Below are positions 9,504 through 20,765 of a stretch of 40,606 nucleotides of DNA, one piece after another (the stretch's first letter is position 1; each line of letters begins with the position of its first letter). Position numbers and translations under genes: made by a program. The notes beneath the pieces are model-generated. The model was not told the DNA's origin and searched no databases. It saw only the letters and a program-made list of their open reading frames with translations. The stretch is from Phlegmacium glaucopus (taxonomy: Eukaryota; Basidiomycota; Agaricomycetes; Agaricales; Cortinariaceae), in assembly GCA_015039465.1 (NCBI GenBank), contig MU130084.1:66386-106991 (forward strand), in the 5' to 3' direction.

Positions 9504-11631
9504 ACGAACGGGGCCCATTTTACTTTTATAACCGCTGCCCTTAATTTATACCCTATCTTAATGTGTAAACGGAGTTTTAGTTTATCCCGCTCGCATGCAT
9601 GCGCCCCTCTACTAGTATAAAGTAGCAGCTACAGGCGGCGATGGACTTGAACGACTGATGAACTATAGACGATATCTTTTGGACTTTTTGTACGGTATTA
9701 CCCCAGGCGGCTGGACTATTTCGAGTTGAGCAATCCAACTACTTGCTTTAGAGTCCCTTGTCTTTCAATGTTCGTGAAAACGGTTAAGAATTACAGACCC
9801 AAACTATTCCTCAACAAGCTGACTTTTGGTAAATTATATATTCCCAATATTTTATGTAAAGAAAGAAACATCCTTTCCGCCTTTCGATCCCCTTGACTAT
9901 ATAACATTTTGTTTCTGAATTCAGAGTGAAAAAAAGAGGGAAGAAACAGAAAAGAAGGAAAGAGCCATACTATAGTATAGAAGAAGAAAAAAATCCTTTC
10001 TTTCGCGCATCGAGGGTTGTGGTGGATAAAAACAGAGGTCGAAGTCGAAGAGAGAGGGTGGGTTCTATGTGGCAACAATAACGAGGGGTCAAGCAGATTG
10101 ATTTTATGGTAACATGAAACAAAGTAACAAAAACAGAGGAAAACGATATACAGGAGTGAGATAATTTAGAAGATACACCATGAACACGACTTGTTGACTC
10201 TCGACCGTTCGGGGGTTAGGGGGGTGGAGGAGTACGACCGATGACCGATGACCGATGTCACAAAAGAGAGAAAAAGAATATAAAACGAGTGTGCTGTGAG
10301 CATATATACATATGCCAGGATGCGATATTGAGTAAGGGCAGTATAGTTGTAAAAAAAAGAAAGATGTGCCGGATATGTAGTGTATTGATTATCAAGTTGG
10401 TATGGTTGCTCCAGATAGAAAAGACCGTTTATGAGGGAGATTGTGACAGATTGCGAGAGTTGAAAAAAGAAAAAAGGAATGTATTGGTTTGTTTGAATCT
10501 CGGGGATGGGTGGCTGTTGTTGCGTTATGCGAGGTTAGGCGGTGATGGGCGGCATTGGCCCTCTCGGAACGACGGGAACGTTTCATTAGGGTTTGATGAG
10601 CTGTTTGATGTCGATGTCGGGTCCAGTCGAGTCGGATCGCGTCAAGGCGGAGTAATTGTGGGATTGAGAAAAAAAAAGAAGAAAGACAGATTAAAAGAAA
10701 GAGATGATTAGAATTTGATGATTGAAGATTATTTTTTGTGTTGTCTCATAGTTTGGATAAATGTAGGTAGACGTTTTATGATGGATGCAGGGGGCAAAGA
10801 AAAAAATGAATGGTGAAACATACAAAGGGATCGAGAGAGGGACGAGGGGTGGGATCTTTTTCAAAACACACGGCGGTATGGCCTTGGTATGGGGATGACG
10901 AAAGCATATAAAGTAAGACTAAAATGGCGAATATGAAAAATGACGATGATATGGTAACGATAGGAGAGATTGACGATCATTCTAAGATTGACAGATCTAT
11001 ATGATTGATGCAGAGAGTGTTGCCCTTTCTCGTGGAAAGAACTTTGGAGTTTTATGGTACATTAAGAGAGTGAAGGGAACAGGTGGGCTGAGAACGAGGC
11101 GAGGATTTTAAAAAAAGCATGAGAGCTTGAGGTACCACGATAGACCACGATGAAGCAGGGTGGGACGAGGGGCGACAAAGGGCAGATTGAGGGGAAGAGA
11201 AAAGGGGCTGTTATCCTAGAGCAATAACCCCTTGCTCTCCTTCGTATACCAAGATAACGAAACGCTTCCAGCTCCTTTAATAAACACCTGCGTCTTAAGA
11301 CGACATACCTATCAAAAATCAAGTCACATGGGTATCGTCAGTATTCAAGATCCAATCATCTGGACGAAACACAGAGCGGGAGAAGGAGCAGAAGGAGCAA
11401 TGGAGAGAAAAACAGAATGCAACGAGGCCGGGCCGAGGTATAAAGGCTGAGAAAAATGGCATGACTCCAGTCGAGATATGACAAGATAGCTATACACACA
11501 CTGCCCCACCGGATTAGAAGTAGGCGTGAGTCATGATGTGGCTTCTGGGCGGTTGATTTCAATATCCACAGCGTGGAATATAAGACCTAGGTTATGTTCT
11601 CGTTCCTGATCTTCCTCCCCCCCCCCCCAAA
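9504..11631. other. Non-coding region with purine-rich plus strand
   Basis: 9504-9605 is still the duplicated 3' flank of the tetraspan gene. From about 9900 to 11460 the plus strand is dominated by A and G, and the ORFs present are low-complexity products of this bias. The region lies downstream of the large minus-strand gene and could be its 3' UTR or a separate non-coding transcript. A run of 12 C lies at 11617-11628, just past that gene's stop. Confidence 0.45.
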
Positions 11632-14600
11632 CTATGAGCCGCTATCTGGCAACACCCTGCCCTGCCCAGGACTAGAGGAGAGAGAAGCGAAAGAAAGAAA
11701 AAGAAAACAAAGGGGGAAACAAGCGAACAAACGAAGAAAGAAAGAAACACACCGTCTCAGCAACGCTCGCCTTCCTAAAATCAACATGCAAATGCCCATC
11801 CGGCGTCCTCTTCATTTCTCTGATTTCTCCAAAAGACTATAATATCCACTATCAGTAAAGCGCCCAAAAAAAAGGTCAAGATCGCTTTACCTCACACCAA
11901 GCTTTAACAGCTTCATAACCCTGCACATCATTCTCGCTGACCCCATTAATCACCAACTTCCGCTTTGGTTGCTTCTTCTGCTTCTTCTTTTGATTATCGG
12001 GACCGAACAATCCGTCGTTGTTCAGGAAGGCACTACTACCCATAACAAATGAAGTCGCGGGTGAGTGCAACGCAGAAGGGGAAGAAGGAGCGTTGGGAGC
12101 AGCAGTTGTTGTTACGGTGGTGGAGGTGAAGAGAGAGGCGGTTGAGGTTGCAGATGCTATGCTCGTGGGTACCAGTGGAGGTATGATTGGAGATGGTGAG
12201 GGTGATGATGATGATGATGAAGTATTTGATATCGTCGCAAACTTCATCCTCTCCACAAACCCTCTAAACCCTTTTGATGAACCAGTCCCAGTCTTCACCG
12301 CTGGCGTCGGCATCAACGCTACCGCCCCATCCGAAAGGCTCCTCAATCTACTATCATGTCTCTCATCCACATCTTCAACCAACAACTGCATCTTTTCTTG
12401 AGTTTTGGTTACAACGATGTTGGCGCTGTCGCTGCTCCTTGTCGTCACGGTACTGCCCTTGATACTAGGAGCGGCGGATGAGGGAGAAGGGGCATCTATT
12501 GATGCTCTAGGTGTGGCGGTAGATGTGGTAGTGAGGGTAGCGCTAGTTGTGGCTGTAGATTGTTTTTCGAGGGACTGCGATTGTTCTCGTCGGAAAAAAG
12601 TACCCCAATTCTCTTCATGTTCTGTTTCCAACTTCTTATGTTCCGCTTCTCTTTCCCTTGTTGCTATGTCCCTTTCTGTCTCGCTGTCAGATGTTAGACC
12701 ACCGCCACCGCCGCCACCTCGCCGCTGTGCATGAGACGCTTCTACTCCGTAATCTTCTTCTTCATCCTCTCCATCTACCCCCCGTACCCCATTGTAACTT
12801 CCCCCAAAATCGTCCTCATCATCCGAGTCATCATCATGGGTGGTCGCAAACAAGATAGGACTATCTGGGAGATCCCCACTTCTCCTCGCATCGCCAGCAA
12901 CGTACCCATCCTGCATCCCGTAGTACCCGCCACTACCAAGATTCAGCATGGACGTGCTAACACTCTTCACAAGCACAGGTCGACGCGGGGCAATAATATT
13001 AGCAATTGCAGCAGGAGACATCAAGGATGAGGCGCCTTCGAGCACATAGTAGCCGTCGTTAACGGACGAGGAGGTCTGTGATTGCCTGTCTTGCTGCTGT
13101 GGGGGTTGTTGTAATTCGGATTGGGTGTGAATCTGAGACTGAAGCGGTTGTGACTGCCTACGCTGACGCTGCTGGGGCTGGTGTGATGACGCTTCTGAAG
13201 AATACCCCTGTTGTCGATTTTGATCTTGGGATTGGGCGTGGAGTTCATCACCTGAGGCATACCTTCTTGCTTGACTTTGACTTTGACTTTGACCCGGTCC
13301 TTGAACTTGTCCCTGTTGTCCGAACGCATGATACTGATGCTGCTGAGCATGATACGGATACGAATCATAGTACCCTCCTGCACCACCACTCCCTTCAAGT
13401 AAATCAGCAGCACTGCTCGACCTCACTCTCCTCATCCCCATCGACATCGCACCTCCATTTCCACCTTCACCCGACGGAGACCCAGACGTGGCTACGCCAT
13501 CTGAAAAAGCTGTTACAATAGGTTTCAACGCTTTCAGTTGCTGATGCTGGGGGTGTAGGGAATGACGATGCTGAGCCGGGTTTGGACTTTGACTGACACC
13601 CAATGTCATACTGTGACTCTCCCCTCTAAAACTTAAAGACTCTGGAGAAGAGCATATGCGAGGGGAAGATAATGAGGGTACTGGGCTGGTGGCGCTGTTC
13701 GTTTTCGGGAGTTGACCGAATTGAGGCTGCTGATGTCCACCACTGTGGACACTCGTATCAACTCTGAGCTGCAATAAAGCTGCTTTTTGATTGGCTTTGA
13801 AGTTGACTGTTGCGGTTGAATCCGCACCATGCGCCGGAACGGGAAAGCCAGCAGGACTAGCAGGAACGGCCTCCAAAGAGTCAATGGAATCCTTCGCCTC
13901 TTTACCACTCTCCTCTTGATTGTTAACATCCACTTTCTCTTCACTCTCCTCCTGCGACTCCTTCCCTTTCTTCTTCTTATTCTCCTTGTTTTTATCTTTC
14001 CGCTTCTTCCCCTCTACGACTACCCCAATTCCACTAATACCCATAGCCGATGGCGATACCATATCACCAAACCAATACCCAAGAGTAGCAGGAAGAGGTA
14101 CGTTTGACGGGTCGTGGTGTATCTCAAATCCTTGGTGTGTGCGGACGGTGAGGGAGGGTGAAGGGGAGGACGGAGTGGTGGTGTGCTGAAAAGAGGCAGA
14201 GGGAGGAGGGGAACCGATGTTGTGTGATATACGAGATATAAAAGAAACCAAACGGCCCCTTTTTTTATTACTATCCGTATGTTTTTCTTTTTCTGTCTCC
14301 TTGTCATCGACACTTTTTTCTTTCTCCAAACTCCTTCTCTTCCTAGACCCGAATAATCCACCACCGCCATTACTACCGCCAACTACACCGAATGCTGAAA
14401 CCATACTTCCTCTTCCTCCGACACCACCAGCAGAAGAAGAAGGAAGGTTTTCATCCATAGAAGAAGTCAAACTCCAACGAGACATGAATAAATTGTTGTC
14501 TCCGGCTGGCTCGCCGGAGTCGGCATCGGCCTCGGTATCAGTGTCATGGCACTCGGTGTCAAAATCGCTTTCTTCATGTGGTTGTTGACGAGATGGTTGT

Positions 14601-16214
14601 CGACGATGCAGATAAACATCACCAACAGCAGAAACACTACGATCTCTCCATAGGGAGTCATCCACTGAGAATTGAGGTCTTTTTTCATCCACATCAACAC
14701 CTCTGCTGCTCGAAATAGCATCCTCGTCAACGACACCAACACCACCCAAACCGCCTTGGTCATCTCCGAGTTCAATAACTTCATCCATGATTAAAGGAGG
14801 TGCAGGTGGTGGTCTCGTGGGTTTTTTTGCAGTTGTCGTCGTCATCCCTGAGGTTGAGGTTGAGCCAGAGCCAAGATAGACTTGTGAAGAAGATCCGATT
14901 CCATTGGAGTAAACTCCCGTGTTCGTATGCAAGGTATGATGTCCTTGTAGTCTATCACTGTCACCAGCTTCCACTGTCGGTGAATCAATCACACTTCCAC
15001 CATCATTTGATACAGCCACCAAAGCCACAAGGTCATCTTCAATATCATCCGCCGGGTTAATAGCAATCGAGTCATCATCAATATAAACTGCGTTCCTGTT
15101 ATTTGGATTATTCGCCAAGAGGGCTAGACTCAGAGTTGATGAAGAACGGGAGACGATACTTGGGGATAGTTGGGGGATAGAGACAGGCTGTTGACGGTGG
15201 GCATGAATTTGGGATTGTGGACGAGGGATGGGTGAAGTGAGCGGTTTTACGGCAGCTCCTCCATCATTATCAGGGGCACCAAACGACAGGGAAGCCAGGG
15301 TGGATGAAACAGGAGGCGAATTCGGTATTCTGGAATGTTTCCAATTTATTTGAGGTGGGGATGGGGGTGACGATGGGATTGGGGAGAGAGTTGGAGGTGG
15401 GGATTGAAGACAGTGTTGCATTGAAGTTGGTAGATGAAAAGAGGATATGGAAGCATTGCTTTGTGCTCTTGATCGACCTGCTTGTGGGATATGTGGAGAG
15501 ATAGCTTGTGGGATGATTGTAGAGGCAGAGGGAGAGGGTTCATCATCTAATTCTCCCAAGAGAGGTAAAGAAGGTTGCCTCAACAACGAAGGTCGTCTAG
15601 AAAGTGGAGACAAGCCAAGAGAAATTCTTCTTGGAGACGAACTTGTTGAATGACAACGACCATGAGCTGGACGAGACGAAGATGTGTTTGAGGAATGAGA
15701 AGAATGTGGAGAATGTTTTCGACGAAACTAGAAATATTTCGTTAGACAAGTCAAAAAAAATTAAAAAATGAAAAAAAAGGAAACGAACGTTTATAGAATC
15801 CCTTGGTAAGTCTCTAACATAAGTAGCACTTGGAAAATGCAAAGGATCCAACAACGTCCTCTCATTACCATCTCCAACTCCTTTTCCACCAAACCCAAGT
15901 AACGGAGAATCGGCTCTCAAGGCAGCTTCACCACCTTGCTCTGAAACAGTACTAGTCGACTGTGTCATCAACACAGAGGACAACAATTCTCCAGGTCCTC
16001 CGAGTGCATAGGGTCCTATACGATCAGGTGCCAAATCTTTTTCCTTAGTTTGCGCGTCGAGCAATGTAGTACTATCGACCTCCAATGCAAAGCGACATTG
16101 TTGAGTGAGCCAGTGTCGAATCCTAATATCTGAACCAGGTAACGCGTTGTCGTCTTCCAAATATAGTTCGTCGTCGAATGAGATAATGGATACGGTATCC
16201 TCCTCTGTAGACAT
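11632..16214 (-). CDS. Large low-complexity protein with C-terminal RRM-like fold, four exons
   Basis: My model is exon 1 16214-15789, exon 2 15727-11891, exon 3 11836-11751 and exon 4 11671-11632, about 1462 aa. The N-terminal part (RIRHWLTQQCRFALEVD) looks folded. The middle is disordered: Ser/Pro-rich, a Lys/Glu stretch (KKRKDKNKENKKKKGKE) that could be a nuclear signal, a Gln-rich tract coded at about 13080-13330, and an acidic run (DDDSDDEDD). Reading exon 2 straight through stops soon after WCE, but a GTAAAG donor there joins a downstream exon starting SFGEIREMKRTPDGHLHVDF. This completes a beta-alpha-beta-beta pattern (KRKLVINGV, EAVKAWCESFG, EIREMK, HLHVDF) like a small RRM. The function is unknown; binding RNA or a protein partner is inference. 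Exon 4 is the least certain part. Confidence 0.75.
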
Positions 16215-16296
16215 TTGGTGGGGGGAGGCGGGCGGGGGAGAATGCAGAAAGCGTATAGGTCAAAGGAACATAAAAAAGAAACCATTCAGGGTCCAG

Positions 16297-16297
16297 T

Positions 16298-16340
<43 letters not shown>
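16297..16340. repeat. (TTTA)11 microsatellite
   Basis: Eleven uninterrupted TTTA units lie about 85 bp upstream of the start codon of the large minus-strand gene, so they fall in its promoter or 5' UTR. Length variation between strains is likely. Confidence 0.95.
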
Positions 16341-16341
<1 letters not shown>

Positions 16342-16443
16342 ATCGAGATCTCTTTATGACGTAAAAAAAGTTGAATATTTATTTATTTTAAAATTAATTG
16401 GCTTCTTTTCTTTCGGAGTCAGTGCGCGCTCTTAACGACCATC

Positions 16444-16620
16444 TCATGATAAGTAGATTCCACTAGGAAGGCGTTCCTCATCCGAGTCCGACAGCTTGTC
16501 TGTGTCACAAAATCTCATCCAGTTCCTTCCAAAGTCTACGTAACTATCGTTTAGACGGAACGTCGGTCTTAGTCGATGATACATATGGTCGGCAATGTTA
16601 ATGATCTGCGTGAGATCCAT
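16444..16620 (-). CDS. Small ORF of 58 aa, unknown
   Basis: This is a complete ATG-to-TGA frame. It begins MDLTQIINIADHMYHRLRP and continues through FGRNWMRFC to an acidic DSDEER segment. Composition is that of a folded protein, rich in aromatic and charged residues, unlike the surrounding AT-rich or low-complexity sequence. It is divergently placed some 230 bp upstream of the (TTTA) repeat, on the same strand as the large gene. A TTATATAT stretch lies just upstream (about 16630). It may be a small gene or one exon of a larger decayed gene. I do not recognise the family. Confidence 0.4.
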   Translation of the reverse strand: MDLTQIINIADHMYHRLRPTFRLNDSYVDFGRNWMRFCDTDKLSDSDEERLPSGIYLS

Positions 16621-19600
16621 CAATAAGCAATATATAATTCAGCTGGAAGCAAGATTTGATGCATCATACATACAATGCATATATACTATTCACTATATGA
16701 TAAGGTGCGAGAAAGGCTTTTGATCAAATTTCATTTCGTTTCATTTTTTTCCTAGTAGTCTCTTCACATTTTCAGAGAAACTGTAATGAAAAAACAAATA
16801 ATTTACATCACGGATCACGACTCCTTCACAACCCCATGAGCAAATCATCATCATTTCGATCATTCAATAAATTATGCATATGATGCATTATAATGAATCA
16901 CGTTCCAATAAATAACCCCCTTTCATCTAACCTCGTCCTCCTTAGTCCTCCTTCTATGAATGGTAAACTCCTCTGAATCACTTCACAACCTTGACCCAAT
17001 AGAGCAACAAAAAACACACCCTTTCTTACAAACATCAACTAAGACCGATCGGGGGCCTTCAAAGCTTTCAATATTCAATATCCATGTTGTCCATTCCCTT
17101 CGGAACCGTCTGAAATCTGCGTTAAAGCATTGATTTTTTGGTTGAAGTTGTGTACACGCGAAAGTTCACGTACACGTTTCTTCCGAGACCTTAGGGAACG
17201 GGCTTGAACTCTTCTATCTTCCCTGTCCCCGACTCCGTTAAGGTATATGAAAACCCCCGTCTCGTCTCTTATCTAGAGCCGGCCCGCATTCGACCTGTCG
17301 CGCAGCTCTTTACTTAGTAAAATCTGCCACGTTAACATCTCTCTCGGAGGTTCCTGCCATCGTGGGTACGGGTATTTGGTACAGTTATGCCGGCGCCAAA
17401 GGATCTTCGACAAACCTACTAGTGGAACTCCAACCGTTCACGTTTCCTTTTGGATGTGCCCAAAATGTCGATTTTTAGCACTACAGCTCAGCGCTCAAGC
17501 AAAACAGAACAGTAATAGTATAATATACATACACTTAAAAATAGTTGGTCAGAGAGAGCCTTTGATATATCCCCGCCAATCGCATCATCACTATATTCCG
17601 ATTTATACGTGTGATCAAAACGTTGCCAAGTGACAGGGGGCTTCTTACATACTTCCTACTTTGTACTTACTTAGTCTATGACATGAACAGGAGCCAACCC
17701 AACAGTGTCAAGTTCTTTCCACTGGGGTAAGTATTTCCCATCTTTTTCAAACTTGAATGCGAAACAGTCCAAAGGTTCAAACTCCAACGTCAATTATAAA
17801 CCAAAAAGAGCAGGCCTAGGTAAACTAATACCAATTGAGGCATCGGTTTACATAACATTTTACATTATACACACACATCCCGAAAATACTCCAGATAAGG
17901 AAAACCTCCCGGTTCAAAGGCGAAAATGACTCTTCTCGAGAGAATACAATACCATAATAGACGGCTCCGGCGCTGGCGCTATCTTTGGTATTAATATTCC
18001 AGTTGGCAGCGTAGTGCCATCTTTGCAGCGCACCTTCCCTAGTTCGTATACGTAGCAGTGGCTTTTTTACGCAATGTCCATTATACAGCGCTGCGGTGCG
18101 CGGTGAACGCTCTGGTACTATGTATAGACCTCTACCGAGCTCTAACTCCTACTCAAAACCCTAAGGCCTGAAGGAAAAAAACGTCAAAAACGTCGAACTT
18201 TGAATGACGCCCTATATGGCAGTGCCTTTCTTTGCACAAACCAGTTGAACTTCATGATGGACATACCACGCAGGCCTGTTCGAGGCCCAGAAAGAGAAAG
18301 AGGTTTACACATGCGAAGGGTGGGTCGATGCCAAATATGTACCTTGAGGGTCACACTCACTCAAGTTTCACCTGAACAACCCCTGGGAGCTTTTTATTGT
18401 TTATTCATCCTTGATTTCTCATACCCAACACTTGCAAGGACGTTGCTTGATGGGAAAGGGGAGTACACATGAAGAGGCCATTCCGTCGCGTTGCTCTAAA
18501 GCCTACTACCACTGTACCTTGCAAAGCTTTACTATGAATTTATCTTCGACCTCAGCACACGACGTACTCTGACGTACTATGCAAAACCTCGTCCCATCAA
18601 CAAAACAAAACAAAACCCCATCAGACGGAATTCACACGCGATTATCCCACTCCAACAAACCCTGTTCATCCAAATTATCGTGTATGTTGTTATGCCGAAC
18701 AAACCAATGTCATTTCTATTAAAAACTTATACACTTTCGAACCGGTATACCGGAGGCGCCTGGAGGCGCTCCTGCGAACATCCCCAGTAGATGATAAACA
18801 TCCCACCATGACGCAGAGTCGAAGTCGGTGCCTTTTTGTTTCCGGGGCATTTCTTTTTGGCAATATACTTAGTAGGGTTCAGACGAACTTGGGCATTCGT
18901 GAGTCGTTGCGTTGGTATTGCTATACCAACAATAGGTGTAACTTGGCAGGGTCATTCTTAAAAACTTCAAGTTGAATGATAGGTATCTGACTTGAAAAAC
19001 AGCTTGAACGTTATATTCCCTATCAGGAAACATTGACCTTTCGTGGACCTTGAAAAAATTAGGCACAAGACCTTGAAAATTTGAACCCTTTTTTAGGCTT
19101 TAAGCCGGCTTGCCGACTTACAATTCTTTGTTTTGGGAAAGTCTTCTACCACCATCCCCAACACCCACGACCCGACAAACCGCCATAACGTCGTTTTTTA
19201 ATCTACTTCTGTGGAATGACATGAAGATATTTATGATTCAAGATGGCAACATAATGTAATATATCTTTATCTGTTGTACTGGCGCAGCAACCGATCTAGG
19301 TTCACGGAGAACTAAAATTATCTGGACAATGCAGGCTTGATTTGAAATTGACTGGAAAGTGGATTCCATCTGTTTTTCTTGTTTTACATGGGCTAATCTG
19401 GCCTTGCAATAATCCAAGTACTCTCTCCCAGTGAAAATCGCTTTTCGTATAAAGCCCAACCCCGATAGTTATCTCCACTTGCACTACACCCACTCCTTCG
19501 ATTTCAACTTCTATATATACACACGTCTTAGCACTCTTCTCCAGCCTTGTGCTCCTTTACGACTTTTTTCCCAAGCACAAGAATGACCGGGTGACCCTCC

Positions 19601-20096
19601 CAATACCCTCACTCCCCTCGTCAAAATATCATATCCCCGTCAGTCCAAGTCTTCTTCAGTCCAAACGTCTATCGCTGTCTTTTAAAATACTCAATTGTTT
19701 GTTAAGTGGCACTTATCATTGTCCCACGAGGCTTGTAGCATATACGCTCATGTGATATGATGATAACCAGTTGGCAACGTTTGAATATCTATTCAGGCAT
19801 ATACTTCTGATGCGTATCCCTGCGTATCAATTTTCGGTAGATGATCAACAACCCTCCGCTGCTCCTCCCCCCCGAAATTTTGATTTATCGCGTTCACAAT
19901 GACATGACATCCCGTCCCTCCTCAACCAAACCTAACTCCTAGAAACCATCTCTATCACTCTCTATCACTCTCTATCATAACCTATCGTAACACTATCATA
20001 GCTCCCGAAACCTCCAACACACCGGTATCTTGATCGAACGCCGTTGGTATCCAATACATTCTAACAAGTAATTCTCCATAATTTTTTTTTTGACCT
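16621..20096. other. Intergenic, no supportable gene
   Basis: Only short ORFs without recognisable motifs. The longest (18200-18472, plus strand, 90 codons) has no convincing domain. Minor features are AC-rich CAAAACAAAACAAAACC near 18602 and a repeated GACCTTGAAAA at about 19044 and 19070. A TATATATA element lies near 19512, ahead of a short ORF at 19549. Confidence 0.4.
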
Positions 20097-20765
20097 GCAG
20101 AACAGTGATGAACACCTCGGCCATCGGGCTCATCCTTTGCAGTTTAAAACTTAACCGATCCTAATTTGAACTTAGACGATCCGAATTAGAACTCATGATT
20201 ATGGGCAGGAAAGATGGCATGCTTATTATAGTTCCCATGTGCCAGTGCCGACCATGTGCATCATGCACGAGACTCAGACCACCCCTTCCCAGTATGTTGT
20301 TTGTCAAATTACTGGGTTCATCCACAATACCGATTTCCTCGTAATTCGTTTCTCGTAATTCAACAGACCAAGATATTCTTCGAAGGAGGATGCTTCTTAT
20401 CCTGACAGCTTCCTATTTAACTCATCGACTTACAGAATAGTGGTCAACAACATCTCGGCCACCGGGCTCATCCTTAGCAGTTTGAGTCTTAAACGGTCCA
20501 AATTTGAACTTATACCTATGGGCATATGCTTATTATAGTTTCCATGTGCATCGTACACGCGACTCAGACGCGCAGGAGGGTCCCAGTATAGTGTTTGTCA
20601 AGTTACTGGGCTCATCCACAATGCCAATTTCGTCGTAATTCGTTTCTCGTAATTCAACAGACCAAGATATTCTTCGAAGGAGGACACTTCTTATCTTGGA
20701 ATGGCGAGCATGCGCACGTCTCTGCTTACTACTGTGACCGGCTTCCTAATCAACTCATCGACCTT
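20097..20765 (+). repeat. Diverged tandem duplication, about 340-bp unit
   Basis: Unit 1 (about 20097-20434) and unit 2 (about 20435-20765) share, in order, TCGGCCA(T/C)CGGGCTCATCCTT, ATGCTTATTATAGTT, TACTGGG(T/C)TCATCCACAAT, TTCGTTTCTCGTAATTCAAC, GATATTCTTCGAAGGAGGA and AACTCATCGAC. Unit 2 has an insertion of about 50 bp near its end. The duplicated block may be decayed coding sequence, since short ORFs differ between copies. No family recognised. Confidence 0.7.

Noticed and set aside
10241..10711. A 156-codon plus-strand ORF rich in Lys/Arg/Glu
   Set aside because: It follows the regional purine bias, shows no domain, and has no splice or promoter support.
12018..15653. Many plus-strand and alternative-frame ORFs over the large minus-strand gene
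   Set aside because: They are shadows of its low-complexity Ser/Gln/Asp-rich codons.
18200..18472. A 90-codon plus-strand ORF
   Set aside because: No motif, no codon or splice evidence, and similar ORFs occur by chance throughout this intergenic stretch.
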